Below, piece by piece: positions 22,681 through 32,526 of a stretch of DNA of 35,668 bases. Origin of the DNA: an uncultured Erysipelotrichaceae bacterium (GTDB lineage: Bacteria > Bacillota_I > Bacilli_A > Erysipelotrichales > Erysipelotrichaceae). The DNA is taken from contig CACYNH010000002.1 of the NCBI GenBank assembly GCA_902775735.1, forward strand, positions 1 to 35,668, in the 5' to 3' direction. A program made the translations under genes and the position numbers. Under the pieces are notes generated by a model. That model saw only the letters and a list, made by a program, of their open reading frames with translations. It did not search any database and was not told the DNA's origin. Position 1 is the stretch's first letter. The number at the start of each line of letters is the position of its first letter.

Positions 22681-25600
22681 ATGAACAGATTTTGGAACAG
22701 ACTTCTTCTGTGTCTGGCCGCAGGCTGTATGAGCCTGCCGGTGATCAATACGGCAGGCATACAGACTTACGCAGAGGAAGAACCGCAATACTATCCGATG
22801 GCCTGCAAAGCTTACGAGGTTGATAGTGTCAACGCCGAAGGCGGTTTTGACAAGGTTTCCTGTGCCGATACGTATGAAGAGGCGCTGGATGAAATGGAAA
22901 AGCTCGGGGAAAACGGCGTTGTGCGCCATAAGGAATCAAAGAGCCCGTCGAAAATCATCGCCATGAAAAACGGCGTGCTTTTCGCCTATCCGTTCCGCGA
23001 CGGCAGCCAGCTGCTGAATTATTACCAGAATATGAACTTCGGCTACGGCGCCACAACTTACAGCGGCGCCCATTACCAGTCGGCATATTTTGAAACAGCG
23101 TCATACAACGGCGACGGCACCGGCAGCGTCCATGTCAATTTCAACGGCTTTGACGGCTATGTGCAGCTCAAGGACGCCGATCTTGTCCCGCTGCGCTATT
23201 TCAAAGAGGCGCTTCCCATTGTCCTTGGCGGCAATGAAACATATTACGCTGATCCTGAAAAACCGTTTGAGATTGTCCCGAAGATGAACACATACACATG
23301 TGAGGTAAACGGCAATTACAAAGATCTGGTCTTTAACGGTTATTACGGCTGGCCGAAGAGCGACGGCACTTCAATGCCGGCCGGAACCGATCTGGCACTG
23401 CCGGCGGCTTCCTGGATGAAGAACGGCACCGTCTATTACAGCTATAACGGCTATGATTTCTATACCGACATGGCGTTTAAGAACTATGCCGGCACCTATT
23501 ACAACTACTACCAGTTCCTGCCGTTAAGAAGCAGATCTAATATCAAAGCGGAAGCCTTTGACGCCTTCTTAATGGAAAGGGGCGTCAATCCTTCCTCCAC
23601 GCTTTACGGCGAAGGGCAGGCATTCATCGACGCCCAGAATGAATTCGGCGTCAACGCCTTAATGGTCTACGCGATGGCGTGTCTGGAATCGGGATACGGA
23701 ACAAGCACCTACGCACGGGAAAGAAACAACTTCTTCGGCTGGGGCGCAGTCGATTCCAATCCAAACGAAGCCGCTTCATTCCCCAACGTCAGAGAAGCCA
23801 TCCGCACCCAGATGGCGGAAAATCTGGCAGGCTATCTTGATATGGATGACTGGCGCTATTACGGCTCCCTCATCGGCAACAAGGGCGCAGGCTTCAATCT
23901 CAAATACGCTTCCGCCGCCTACTGGGGCATCCAGATCGCTTCCATCGCTTACAGAATCGACAAAGTTTCCTGTGAGAAAAACGGAAAGCTCACCGACCAT
24001 AACAGCGTCGCGATCGGCATCGTCACCAATCCCAAAGCCACCGCTTCACTGACCCTTGGCGGCACAACCGCTTATGACATCACATCATGCTATGGGATGT
24101 ATATTCCTGTTTATCCGGTCGCTGTTCTTTCACAGAAAGACGGATATTACAAAACACAGTGCACCGACTATGTCGTCGACGGAAAACTCTTCCGGATCCT
24201 TTCTTCCGCGGACGTAAGGTCTTACGACTGGTACAAGAGCGTCGGCTGGTTCGCCAAGGACGACATCACCGTCGTCAACGGCCTGCGCATTCCGGAAGAC
24301 ACGGAAGAAGAGATCGGTGCTGCTGTCGAAACACTCGAAACGCTTAAGCTGAACGGCACTGAACTGACCCTTGGCGGCAAAGCTTACCGGGAAGGCGTCT
24401 CAGTCAACAGCAACCCGCTCAGCGACAGAATTGTCACTGTCACAACAGACATCAAAGACGTCACATCTTACAAGGCATCCGTCAGCACTGACAATAACGG
24501 CGCTTCTTCATGGAAAGCGGTCATTGACCTTTCAGAACTGAAAGAAGGTTCCTATTACTTCCGCAACGAATACAGCTATGCCAGCACGCCTGAATATAAC
24601 GGCGTCTGGTATCTCAAGAGCGACAAGCTTCCTGAAACCTTCACAAAGAACGCGGTCACCTACAGGTTCTTCAGGTCCGAAAAGGGATACTTCGGGGTTG
24701 AAATCAAACCGGTCGTCTGCGGCGAAGGAAGCCACTACGATGAAGAAATCAACGCGTGCAAAGTTGACACGCCGGTGATTGAAGAACCGCCGGTTGAAGA
24801 GCCTCCTGTTGAGGAACCTGTCTACATTCCGCACATTGAAGATGGCATCCGGGCGGATGATCAGAAACTGCTCCGGGGCGTTGACGCTGTCAGCTATGAA
24901 ACAGACACGGAATCGGTTGTGATCGACGGTCTTGCCTTCCATCCTGAAAAGGAGACAAAGGAAGCGGTCCATGAACTGGTTCTTGTCAGTCCGGAAGATA
25001 ACACCGAAACCGTCCTCTATGCTTCAACGGAAACATACGAAGGCCTTGGCAAAAACAACCATGCCGGCTTCAAAGCGTCACTGGCGCTCAATGAAATCGA
25101 ATGCGGCAACTACTACCTGCGGGTGAGAGTCACAACCGACGACGGCGTTTCCGAAGGCGCTCTCTTCAGCAACCTTGAAGGAATCGACAGCACACTCGTC
25201 AATGAAAACGGGGAAACCGTCCGCTTCTTCGCCAATCCGCTTTCCAACTACAGACTGGAAGTCTCGGTTGAAAAGCAGTCGCTGGATCTTGACAACACAA
25301 ACAAGCCGACCCGCATGACATCCCTGTTTGCCTACCAGGCGGCAGAGATCAGCGAGGGAGTCCTGAAAATGGATGGCCTGGGCGTTATGTACAACGCCTC
25401 GATGGGCAGAAAGGATGACGTCAGCTATGTTCTTCATCTCGAGGATGAAGAAGGGGAAGTCTATTCCTATGAAGCGGAATCCAAACCCTCCAGCATCGAC
25501 TTCGCGGCCCTTCTTGGCTCAAGCAGTCCGATGGACATGGCGGCCTTTGACGCCACTGTTGATCTCAGCGGCCTTTCCGAAGGCGACTACCGCATGTATC

Positions 25601-25758
25601 TGGAAATCAAAACCGGCAGCTGGAGAGACATCATCGAAATGTACTCCATCGCCACCGACACCATTGATCCGTGCATCATGAAGGGCAGAAGATACTCCAT
25701 GGGCACAACCGACGTCAGAAGCAGATATGTGCTCTGCGTCAGCGGGGAGGATGATTGA
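22681..25758 (+). CDS. Large secreted N-acetylglucosaminidase (peptidoglycan hydrolase)
   Basis: A 1025-residue exported protein. Signal peptide at 1-32 with a likely cut after QTYA. Residues about 40-290 contain repeated aromatic, Gly-rich segments. The glucosaminidase domain (lysozyme-like, cleaving peptidoglycan sugar chains) lies at about 310-425, with catalytic Glu336 in [17 protein letters not shown] and [11 protein letters not shown] bacterial SH3-like part follows (about 440-530). A Pro/Glu linker [13 protein letters not shown] separates two C-terminal beta-rich segments with similar ends, of unknown role. No LPXTG or transmembrane anchor is visible. The following PASTA protein gene starts two bases after the stop, so they form an operon acting on the cell wall. 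Confidence 0.87.
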   Translation: MNRFWNRLLLCLAAGCMSLPVINTAGIQTYAEEEPQYYPMACKAYEVDSVNAEGGFDKVSCADTYEEALDEMEKLGENGVVRHKESKSPSKIIAMKNGVLFAYPFRDGSQLLNYYQNMNFGYGATTYSGAHYQSAYFETASYNGDGTGSVHVNFNGFDGYVQLKDADLVPLRYFKEALPIVLGGNETYYADPEKPFEIVPKMNTYTCEVNGNYKDLVFNGYYGWPKSDGTSMPAGTDLALPAASWMKNGTVYYSYNGYDFYTDMAFKNYAGTYYNYYQFLPLRSRSNIKAEAFDAFLMERGVNPSSTLYGEGQAFIDAQNEFGVNALMVYAMACLESGYGTSTYARERNNFFGWGAVDSNPNEAASFPNVREAIRTQMAENLAGYLDMDDWRYYGSLIGNKGAGFNLKYASAAYWGIQIASIAYRIDKVSCEKNGKLTDHNSVAIGIVTNPKATASLTLGGTTAYDITSCYGMYIPVYPVAVLSQKDGYYKTQCTDYVVDGKLFRILSSADVRSYDWYKSVGWFAKDDITVVNGLRIPEDTEEEIGAAVETLETLKLNGTELTLGGKAYREGVSVNSNPLSDRIVTVTTDIKDVTSYKASVSTDNNGASSWKAVIDLSELKEGSYYFRNEYSYASTPEYNGVWYLKSDKLPETFTKNAVTYRFFRSEKGYFGVEIKPVVCGEGSHYDEEINACKVDTPVIEEPPVEEPPVEEPVYIPHIEDGIRADDQKLLRGVDAVSYETDTESVVIDGLAFHPEKETKEAVHELVLVSPEDNTETVLYASTETYEGLGKNNHAGFKASLALNEIECGNYYLRVRVTTDDGVSEGALFSNLEGIDSTLVNENGETVRFFANPLSNYRLEVSVEKQSLDLDNTNKPTRMTSLFAYQAAEISEGVLKMDGLGVMYNASMGRKDDVSYVLHLEDEEGEVYSYEAESKPSSIDFAALLGSSSPMDMAAFDATVDLSGLSEGDYRMYLEIKTGSWRDIIEMYSIATDTIDPCIMKGRRYSMGTTDVRSRYVLCVSGEDD

Positions 25759-25759
25759 T

Positions 25760-26908
25760 ATGAACAGAGTCAGAAACACAGTCCTCTATGCCTGCGCCTG
25801 CCTCACCGCGCTTGCGGCCGGGGCAGCCGGCGGCACGTTCTATTACAGCCACACCCATAAAGGCGCCCAGGTTCCTTCCTTCCGCGGCTCAAACATCCGG
25901 GTTGTGGAAGACTGGGCGGAAAAGAACAGACTTTCCGAACAGGTCCTCTTCACCCGCGATTATGACGAGAACGCCGATAAGGACATCGTCATCGCCCAGT
26001 CGGTCCCGGAAGGATCCTTCCTGAAAAAGGAAGAGATCCTGACCGTCACCGTCTCCGACGGACCGGATCCGGACATGGAATTTGAAATGGCCGACTTCAA
26101 GGACAAAAAAGAAGAAGAGATCAAAGCCTGGTTCACCGAGCGCAGATTCACTGACGTTGTCTTTGAATACAAAAAGAAAGACGGTGAAGAGTATAAGGAC
26201 GGTGAATTCATTTCCGTCAAGCCGGAAAAGGGCAAAAAGGTAAAGAGATCCGAAAAGGTGACTGTCACCATCGCTGCTCTCGGCGATGAAACTGTCAAGG
26301 TGGATAACCTGACCATGAAATCACTGGAAGAGATTCAGGAATGGGCCGAAAAGAACAAGCTCACCCTCAGCCTGACATGGGTCAATGATTCCGCTCCTTA
26401 CGCCACCGTGCTCTCCTTTACGCCTTCAGAAGGAACGGAGGTTTCTTCAGGCGATGAAATCACACTCGTTCTTTCCTCGGGTGAAAACAATGAGGACAAG
26501 GACAGACAGAACAGCCAGACGCCTGAGCCAACACCGCAGCCTGAGCGCAATGATGAACCTGCACCGACGCCGGTTCCGACACCGCGTCCCACACCGACCC
26601 CGGCTCCCACACCCGAACCCACACCTGTTCCTACCGCCGAGCCGACGCCGGAACCCACGCCTGTTCCCACAGCTGAGCCGACACCCGAGCCTGTCACCGC
26701 CGGCTGTCCGGTCGCGATCATCCCGTCACTCTTCACAAACAGAACAGCGGCCGATGTCATCGCCTACTACGGAACAGAAGGGTGCGCATGGAATATCGTT
26801 TCCTACAATGACGCCGCTTCCAACCCCAACAACTACCAGGGCGTGGCCTCGTATTACCGCAATACAGAGAACTCCGCGACGCTCATCATGTTTGAAAGAT
26901 GGCAGTAA
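25760..26908 (+). CDS. Membrane-anchored PASTA-repeat protein with Pro/Thr stalk
   Basis: A 382-residue protein. An N-terminal membrane helix (about 8-25, [13 protein letters not shown]) is followed by three PASTA-like repeats (about 30-105, 106-175 and 176-240), each with the pattern of a helix ([23 protein letters not shown]) and a late PxxG turn (SVPEGS, VKPEKG, TPSEGT). Then comes a Pro/Thr/Glu stalk (about 255-325), and a C-terminal domain with two Cys and [15 protein letters not shown] modules bind muropeptides in Ser/Thr kinases and PBPs, but no kinase or PBP domain is present, so it may be a wall sensor or anchor. ATG 25760 is preferred over 25751 because GGGGAGG lies about ten bases upstream. 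Confidence 0.82.
   Translation: MNRVRNTVLYACACLTALAAGAAGGTFYYSHTHKGAQVPSFRGSNIRVVEDWAEKNRLSEQVLFTRDYDENADKDIVIAQSVPEGSFLKKEEILTVTVSDGPDPDMEFEMADFKDKKEEEIKAWFTERRFTDVVFEYKKKDGEEYKDGEFISVKPEKGKKVKRSEKVTVTIAALGDETVKVDNLTMKSLEEIQEWAEKNKLTLSLTWVNDSAPYATVLSFTPSEGTEVSSGDEITLVLSSGENNEDKDRQNSQTPEPTPQPERNDEPAPTPVPTPRPTPTPAPTPEPTPVPTAEPTPEPTPVPTAEPTPEPVTAGCPVAIIPSLFTNRTAADVIAYYGTEGCAWNIVSYNDAASNPNNYQGVASYYRNTENSATLIMFERWQ
26612..26695 (+). repeat. 36-base tandem repeat in the Pro/Thr stalk
   Basis: Two full copies (26612-26647 and 26648-26683) and a partial third encode the 12-residue unit [12 protein letters not shown]. The copies differ mainly at third codon positions. Such repeats can gain or lose units in frame and so change stalk length. 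Confidence 0.8.
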
Positions 26909-26921
26909 AAATCAACTGAGA

Positions 26922-26947
26922 AAGAACTCCGGACGGGGTTCTTTTTT
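26922..26947 (+). terminator. Terminator of the glucosaminidase-PASTA operon
   Basis: A 9-bp stem (26922-26930 with 26935-26943, one G-T pair) with a GGAC loop and a T run. It starts 14 bases after the stop. Confidence 0.87.
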
Positions 26948-27084
26948 CATCCGGCGCAAGGCGTAATGTTACACTTTTGACCAAGTGTCAATTGAATTTT
27001 TTCACCGTTTTTCGTGTAACGATTCACGGATTTTGAATTGTGACAGAATTGTGAAAAAAACGAAAAAAACTTAAAGCACAACCA

Positions 27085-27113
27085 TTGAAAGCGCTTAACT
27101 AAGGTGCTAGACT
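27085..27113 (+). promoter_or_regulatory. mgl promoter with a cre-like operator on its -35
   Basis: TTGAAA (27085-27090), 17-base spacer, TAGACT (27108-27113). The -35 is part of TTGAAAGCGCTTAA (27085-27098), with the palindromic core AAGCGCTT, close to the CcpA catabolite-response element TGWAANCGNTNWCA except for its last two bases. Binding there would block RNA polymerase. A local LacI-family regulator could also use it. A second inverted repeat, TTGTAT / ATACACAA, lies near 27129-27151. Confidence 0.6.
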
Positions 27114-27165
27114 CAAATTGTCAAAGATTTGTATTCATTAGGATACACAATTACAGGAGGGAAAA

Positions 27166-28197
27166 ATGAAATTAAAATCTTTACTTGCTGCAGGTCTGAC
27201 ACTTGCAATGCTCGCAGGCTGCTCATCCAGCACACCCGCTGCTGATGACGGCGCAAAAGAAGACGAAGGTTCCGCAGCTGCTGAAGCGAAGACCTACAAC
27301 GTCGGTGTCGCGATTTACCAGTTCAACGACAACTTCATGACACTCTACAGAAACGAAATCGAAAGCTATTTCGCTTCCAAGGAAACAGACGAAGTCAAGT
27401 ACAACGTCACAATCGTAGACGGCAAGAACGACATGGCTGAACAGTCCAACCAGATCGACAGCTTCATCACTCAGGGCATGGATGTCATCATCCTCAACCT
27501 GGTCCAGACATCTTCCGCTGACTCCATCATCGACAAGGTTGTCGGTGCTGGCATTCCGCTGGTTCTGATCAACCGTGAGCCGCTCGGCGACAACGGCGAC
27601 GAATCCTACACACGTATTCTCGACAACCCTACAGTATGCTATGTCGGTGCAGACGCCCGTCAGTCCGGCACATACCAGGGCGAAATCATCGCTGAACTCG
27701 CTGACCATGGCGACATCAACGGCGACGGCAAGGTCTCCTATGTCATGATCGAAGGCGACCCTGAAAACGTTGACGCTCAGTATCGTACAGAATACTCCAT
27801 CAAGGCTCTCGAAGATGCAGGCATCGAAGTTGAATGCCTCGACGATCAGGTCGGTAACTGGGATCAGACAAAGGGTCAGGAAATCGCTGCCAACGCTCTG
27901 ACACAGTATGGCGACGCTGTCGAAGTTATCTTCTGCAACAACGACGCAATGGCTCTCGGCGCAGCAGCTTCCATCACAGCAGCTAACCGCACAGTCGGCG
28001 AAGATATCTACCTCGTAGGCGTAGACGCTCTTGATGAATGTGTTGAAATGGTCAACAAGGGCACAATGACAGGTACAGTCCTGAACGACGCTAAGGGTCA
28101 GGCTGACACAGCTGTCGACGTAGCAATCGACCTGCTCAACGGCAAGTCCATCCAGAACTACTACTGGGTTGACTACGTAAAGGTTGTCAAGGAATAA
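27166..28197 (+). CDS. mglB: Galactose/glucose-type ABC transporter substrate-binding lipoprotein
   Basis: A 343-residue lipoprotein that captures sugar outside the membrane and hands it to MglC/MglA. Lipobox LAGC with Cys19, then a Ala/Glu/Asp-rich linker. The periplasmic-binding-protein fold starts at YNVGVAIYQFND. The calcium-binding loop of galactose-binding protein is recognisable in DINGDGKVSYVMI, and FCNNDAMALGA and VGVDALDE match sugar contacts. ATG 27166 follows AGGAGGG. The substrate, galactose or glucose, is inferred from the family. Its dense Lys/Asp-optimised codons (for example ATC, GAC, GAA) fit strong expression. Confidence 0.92.
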   Translation: MKLKSLLAAGLTLAMLAGCSSSTPAADDGAKEDEGSAAAEAKTYNVGVAIYQFNDNFMTLYRNEIESYFASKETDEVKYNVTIVDGKNDMAEQSNQIDSFITQGMDVIILNLVQTSSADSIIDKVVGAGIPLVLINREPLGDNGDESYTRILDNPTVCYVGADARQSGTYQGEIIAELADHGDINGDGKVSYVMIEGDPENVDAQYRTEYSIKALEDAGIEVECLDDQVGNWDQTKGQEIAANALTQYGDAVEVIFCNNDAMALGAAASITAANRTVGEDIYLVGVDALDECVEMVNKGTMTGTVLNDAKGQADTAVDVAIDLLNGKSIQNYYWVDYVKVVKE

Positions 28198-28218
28198 TTC
28201 ATTCCAAGTTAGTTAAGG

Positions 28219-28249
28219 CGGGGTAAGCCTGAAGGCTTGCCCCGTTTTT
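28219..28249 (+). terminator. Strong hairpin between mglB and mglA
   Basis: A 12-bp stem (28219-28230 with 28233-28244, one T-G pair) is followed by TTTTT. It would stop most transcripts after mglB and leave less of mglA and mglC, a known way to over-supply the binding protein. Confidence 0.85.
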
Positions 28250-28328
28250 CAAATCACCGTCAAAATAGTTTAAAATTCACACTGATTTACCGTATTGATG
28301 ATTTATTTAAGATGGGAGGCAATCATCT

Positions 28329-29843
28329 ATGTCTGAATTCGTTCTGGAAATGAAAGACGTCTATAAAGCTTTCCCTGGTGTCATCGCTCTGAATCATGTA
28401 AAGCTCCAGTTGAAGCCCGGAACCGTCCATGCCCTGATGGGTGAAAACGGCGCCGGCAAATCCACACTGATGAAGTGCATGTTCGGTATTTATTCCATGG
28501 ATGAGGGGGAAATCTATATCGATGGCGTAAAGACCGAAATCAAAAACCCTCTCGACGCCCTTGAAAAGGGCATCGCGATGGTTCACCAGGAACTGCAGCC
28601 GATTCCGGCCCGCACAATCGGCGAAAATATCTATCTTGGCCGCTATCCGATGAAGAAGGTACTCGGCTTTATACCGATCGTTGACCATGAAAAAATGTAC
28701 GCGGATGCCGAACGTGTCCTGAAGGAAGTCAAGATGGACTTTGATCCGCATACCAAAGTAGGCGAGCTCAGTGTTTCTCAGATGCAGTCTGTTGAAATCG
28801 CCAAGGCTGTTTCCGCCAACTGCCGTGTTCTGATTCTTGACGAACCGACTTCATCCCTGACACAGAATGAAGTAGAAGCACTTTTCAATATTATCAATGA
28901 CCTGCGCTCCAAGGGCGTCGCGATCGTTTATATCTCACACAAGATGGACGAAATCCTGCGCATCTCCGATGAAGTCACAATCATGCGTGACGGCCAGTAC
29001 ATCGGCACCTGGGAAGCGAAAGATCTGACCACCGACTTCATCATCACCAAGATGGTCGGCCGCGAACTGACAAACCTCTATCCGCCGCGCGAAAACGTGC
29101 CCGGCGAAGTGGTCTTTGAAGTCGAAGACTTCACATCCATCAACCCGAAGAGCTTCCGCCATATCAACTTCAATGTCAGAAAAGGCGAGATCCTCGGCGT
29201 TGCCGGACTTGTCGGCGCCCAGAGAACCGAGCTGATGGAAGGCATCTTCGGCATCCGCTCTAAAACAAGCGGAACCGTCAGATTCCAGGGTAAAGAACTC
29301 AATATCACCCAGCCCAAGACAGCGATCGACAACGGCATCGCGATGCTTACCGAAGACAGAAGAGGCACAGGTATCATGGGTGTTCTCTCCGTCGCGGACA
29401 ACATCTCCATCGCGTCACTGAACAAGTATCTCGATTACGGCTTCATGCTCAATGACAAGAAGATCGAAAAGCTTGTTCAGGACAACATCGAAAAGATGAA
29501 TACCAAGACTCCTTCCAGCAAAACACCGATCGGCTCACTCTCAGGCGGCAACCAGCAGAAGGTCCTGATCGGCAGATGGCTCGCGAATGATCCTGATGTC
29601 CTGATTCTTGACGAACCGACCAGAGGTATCGACGTCGGCGCCAAGTATGAAATCTACTGCATCATTGCCGACCTTGCGAAGCAGGGCAAATCCATTATCA
29701 TGATCTCTTCTGAAATGGCTGAACTCATCGGTATGAGCGACCGCATCATGGTCATGTGCGACGGCCGCGTCACCGGCTTCATCGACGGCAGGGACGCCAC
29801 CCAGGAAAACATCATGGAACTGGCTACACAGTTTGAATCGTAA
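28329..29843 (+). CDS. mglA: Galactose-type ABC transporter ATP-binding protein (double cassette)
   Basis: A 504-residue sugar-ABC ATPase with two nucleotide-binding halves, the MglA/RbsA layout. First half: Walker A GENGAGKST at 38-46, signature LSVSQMQSVEIAKA, Walker B VLILDEPTSSL. The second half lacks a canonical Walker A (VAGLVGAQRTE), as is normal in this family, and has LSGGNQQKVLIGRWL and ILDEPTRGIDVGAKYE. It acts at the cytoplasmic face with MglC. ATG 28329 follows GGGAGG. The mglC start lies 17 bases after its stop. Confidence 0.93.
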   Translation: MSEFVLEMKDVYKAFPGVIALNHVKLQLKPGTVHALMGENGAGKSTLMKCMFGIYSMDEGEIYIDGVKTEIKNPLDALEKGIAMVHQELQPIPARTIGENIYLGRYPMKKVLGFIPIVDHEKMYADAERVLKEVKMDFDPHTKVGELSVSQMQSVEIAKAVSANCRVLILDEPTSSLTQNEVEALFNIINDLRSKGVAIVYISHKMDEILRISDEVTIMRDGQYIGTWEAKDLTTDFIITKMVGRELTNLYPPRENVPGEVVFEVEDFTSINPKSFRHINFNVRKGEILGVAGLVGAQRTELMEGIFGIRSKTSGTVRFQGKELNITQPKTAIDNGIAMLTEDRRGTGIMGVLSVADNISIASLNKYLDYGFMLNDKKIEKLVQDNIEKMNTKTPSSKTPIGSLSGGNQQKVLIGRWLANDPDVLILDEPTRGIDVGAKYEIYCIIADLAKQGKSIIMISSEMAELIGMSDRIMVMCDGRVTGFIDGRDATQENIMELATQFES

Positions 29844-29860
29844 TGAGGGGATAAAACATC

Positions 29861-30871
29861 ATGAAAGAGAACAAATCAATTGGAACTAAGATTTTAGATT
29901 ATATCAAGGGAAATCCGATCGTTGCGATGTTAACGGTTGTCTCCATCGTCGTCGGTATGACAGTTCCCAACTTCTTCTCCTGGAACAACCTGTCCAACCT
30001 GATCAGCAACACCGCTGTCCGTTTCATTATCGCGCTCGGTGTCTCCGGCTGTCTGATCACAAAGGGTACAGACCTTTCCGCAGGACGTCAGGTCGGTCTG
30101 GCTGCCTGCTTATCCGGTATCCTTGTACAGCGTGCTGACTACTCCGGCAGACTGTTCGCGAACCTGCCTGAATTCAACATGTTCGCCGCATTGCTGATTG
30201 TTGTTATTCTCGGCGCCATCATCGGCGGCATCAACGGCACAATCATTTCAAGACTGAAGGTTCCGCCATTCATCACAACCCTGGGCACACAGACAATCGT
30301 CTACGGCTGCTGCCTTGTCTTGACAAACGCTCAGCCGATCGGCGGTTTCACCGAAGGCTACACAAAGCTCATCACCGGCAGAATCGGAAGCGCGAAGTCC
30401 TTCAACCTTCCTTACCTGCTGTTCGTGGCGATCTTCTTCGGTCTGCTGTTCTGGTTCCTGTACAACAAAATGCGCCATGGCAAATACATGTACGCAATCG
30501 GCGGTAACGAAGTGGCAGCTGAAGTTTCCGGCGTCAACGTCACAAAGTCGCTGACACTCATCTATATCACCGCAGGTATCATGTACGCAATCGCTGGCTG
30601 GCTGTTAGCAGCGAAGTCCGGCGGCGCATCCGCTGGCATGGGTCAGGGCTATGAACTTGAAGCAATCGCCGGATGTACAATCGGCGGCGTCTCCACAACC
30701 GGCGGTATCGGTACTGTCTCCGGCGTTCTGGTCGGTGTCCTGGTATTCGAACTTCTGAAGATCGTCCTTCAGTTCCTCGGCGTCAACCCTTACTACAACT
30801 TTATTGTTCAGGGTATCGTCATTATCGTCGCTGTCGCGCTCGACATCAGAAAGAACATCAAGAAGAAGTAA
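29861..30871 (+). CDS. mglC: Galactose-type ABC transporter permease
   Basis: A 336-residue membrane channel subunit with about ten hydrophobic helices, of the branched permease type (BPD_transp_2). The signatures SAGRQVGLAACLSGI near the front, FITTLGTQTIVYGCCLVL and GGVSTTGGIGTVSGVLVG are typical of MglC. ATG 29861 follows GAGGGG. Together with mglB and mglA it forms the importer. It ends at a strong terminator. Confidence 0.93.
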   Translation: MKENKSIGTKILDYIKGNPIVAMLTVVSIVVGMTVPNFFSWNNLSNLISNTAVRFIIALGVSGCLITKGTDLSAGRQVGLAACLSGILVQRADYSGRLFANLPEFNMFAALLIVVILGAIIGGINGTIISRLKVPPFITTLGTQTIVYGCCLVLTNAQPIGGFTEGYTKLITGRIGSAKSFNLPYLLFVAIFFGLLFWFLYNKMRHGKYMYAIGGNEVAAEVSGVNVTKSLTLIYITAGIMYAIAGWLLAAKSGGASAGMGQGYELEAIAGCTIGGVSTTGGIGTVSGVLVGVLVFELLKIVLQFLGVNPYYNFIVQGIVIIVAVALDIRKNIKKK

Positions 30872-30889
30872 TTCATACGGATTCTTACA

Positions 30890-30919
30890 GGTGCTGTGAT
30901 CATTCACGGCACCTTTTTT
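30890..30919 (+). terminator. Terminator of the mgl operon
   Basis: A 9-bp stem (30890-30898 with 30905-30913, one T-G pair), six-base loop, and a TTTTTT run. Confidence 0.88.
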
Positions 30920-30930
30920 CTGTTTTTGTG

Positions 30931-30936
30931 TATGAT
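30931..30936 (+). promoter_or_regulatory. -10 box directly before the unknown gene at 30943
   Basis: TATGAT is followed by GGAACC and then ATG, so transcription would begin at or within a base or two of the start codon. The -35 region is occupied by the mgl terminator and is weak. Confidence 0.4.
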
Positions 30937-30942
30937 GGAACC

Positions 30943-31488
30943 ATGAAACTTTACGTAACCGATCTTCCTTATGCGAAGGCGCATGAGGCTGAATTAAGAA
31001 AACTCAGGCTGTCCGGAAACCTGGTCGCTTTATGCGCGGAACTGAACCGGCAGGGCCTGATGAGAACTTACTACACACTGGCCAACATCTTTATTTCCGA
31101 CCATGGGGAATTTGTCTTCAGCGGCTGCCATATTCTTTTCAATAAAAGATCAGAACATCTTGAAAAAGTCATCGATATCCTGAAGAAAGAAAATGTCCGC
31201 TTCTCAATTGCCATGCCTTACACAAACGCCTGCGGCGGACTGAACGTCATTGCCCAAAGTGATCGAAACGTCCCGAATGAGAAATACACTTACGCCATGA
31301 TCTTTGACAGTGATGAACAGAAGGAAAAGGTAAAGAAACAGATTGAATCTTTCTGCATGGTCAAAGATGACGGGGAACTCTCTTATCTTGTCTTTCATGA
31401 CAGCAGTTATAAAGACGCCGTTGAAGCTGCCGCGAAAGAGGAGAAGATTGTCATGGAAGATGTCATCTTCCTTTCGGACATCAATTGA
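30943..31488 (+). CDS. Unrecognised 181-residue protein before phoH
   Basis: I do not recognise this protein. It is soluble, without a signal or membrane segment, and has a mixed alpha/beta pattern: YVTDLPYAKAHEAEL at the front, AMIFDSDEQKEKVKK in the middle and VIFLSDIN at the end. The central SIAMPYTNACGGLNV and HDSSYKDAVEAAAKE may be useful search handles. It lies 34 bases before phoH, so it probably shares a transcript with it. There is no clear ribosome site; a TATGAT ends six bases before ATG, suggesting a leaderless mRNA. Its codon use resembles its neighbours. Confidence 0.7.
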   Translation: MKLYVTDLPYAKAHEAELRKLRLSGNLVALCAELNRQGLMRTYYTLANIFISDHGEFVFSGCHILFNKRSEHLEKVIDILKKENVRFSIAMPYTNACGGLNVIAQSDRNVPNEKYTYAMIFDSDEQKEKVKKQIESFCMVKDDGELSYLVFHDSSYKDAVEAAAKEEKIVMEDVIFLSDIN

Positions 31489-31522
31489 ATTACAATGAAC
31501 AGGTACGAGGAGATACAGCAAT

Positions 31523-32482
31523 TTGGAAACAGGAAGAACCATTCATCTGGAAGGAATCAGTGATTCAGAAGCGATGGCCATTACCGGCAGCTATGACCGC
31601 AACCTCAAAGCTTTAAGCCAGGCTTTTGAAACAGAGATTTCATTCCGTGACAATACATTCTACATCAAAGAATGCGATGAAGACACATACAGACAGATCA
31701 ACGAAGTGCTTGAGGCGCTCTCAGAGCAGGCGAAAAACAACCGCCGCATTTACGAGCAGGACGTCAACTACGCCGCAAGACTTGCCAGACGCGGCGAGCA
31801 GATCGCCTTTGAGGAACTTGAAAGCTATGTGGTCGGCAGGACGATGTCCGGCAAACCGGTTGTCCCGCGCACCAAGGGACAGAAGGAATTCGTCAAGGCA
31901 ATGGCCGACAACTCCATCGTTTTCGCGATCGGTCCGGCCGGCACCGGCAAGACTTACCTGGCGGTGGTCCAGGCGGTCACCGCTTTGAAAAGGAACGAAG
32001 TCAAACGGATTATACTGACCAGACCCGCGGTGGAAGCAGGGGAGAACTTAGGTTTCCTGCCCGGCGATCTCAAGGAAAAGGTCGATCCTTATCTGACCCC
32101 GCTCTACGATGCTTTGCATGACATGCTGGGAACGGAACAGACGGAAAAACTCATGGAAAGAGGCTCCATTGAAGTGGCGCCGCTTGCCTACATGAGAGGC
32201 AGAACCCTCAATGACGCCTATGTCATTCTGGACGAAGCGCAGAACACAACGAACTCACAGATGAAGATGTTCTTAACAAGACTGGGCTTCCACTCCAAAA
32301 TGGTCATCACCGGCGACGTCACCCAGATCGACCTGGACAAAAGAACGCCCAGCGGCCTGATCCAGGCTGCCGGCATTCTCAAGGACATCGACGGCATTCA
32401 TGTCATGCGCTTAAGCGCCGATGACGTTGTGCGCCATCCTTTGGTCCAGAAGATCATCGAAAAATACAGCGAAACAGAATGA
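31523..32482 (+). CDS. phoH: PhoH-family ATPase
   Basis: A 319-residue cytosolic P-loop ATPase of the PhoH family, thought to act in RNA metabolism with the neighbouring YbeY. Walker A GPAGTGKTY at 137-145, the ILTRPAVEAGE helix and Walker B ILDEAQNTT. It begins at TTG 31523, 11 bases or so after GAGGAG; the next Met would cut about 17 residues from the N-terminal region. It opens a transcript unit with the gene before it and continues to the Cys-rich gene 44 bases later. Confidence 0.94.
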   Translation: METGRTIHLEGISDSEAMAITGSYDRNLKALSQAFETEISFRDNTFYIKECDEDTYRQINEVLEALSEQAKNNRRIYEQDVNYAARLARRGEQIAFEELESYVVGRTMSGKPVVPRTKGQKEFVKAMADNSIVFAIGPAGTGKTYLAVVQAVTALKRNEVKRIILTRPAVEAGENLGFLPGDLKEKVDPYLTPLYDALHDMLGTEQTEKLMERGSIEVAPLAYMRGRTLNDAYVILDEAQNTTNSQMKMFLTRLGFHSKMVITGDVTQIDLDKRTPSGLIQAAGILKDIDGIHVMRLSADDVVRHPLVQKIIEKYSETE

Positions 32483-32526
32483 AGACGCAGACAATGTGTC
32501 TTTTGTAAGTCAGGAGAAAACAGTAT

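Noticed and set aside
26540..26700. CRISPR-like repeats
   Set aside because: The repeats are in-frame coding repeats for a Pro/Thr stalk with no spacers.
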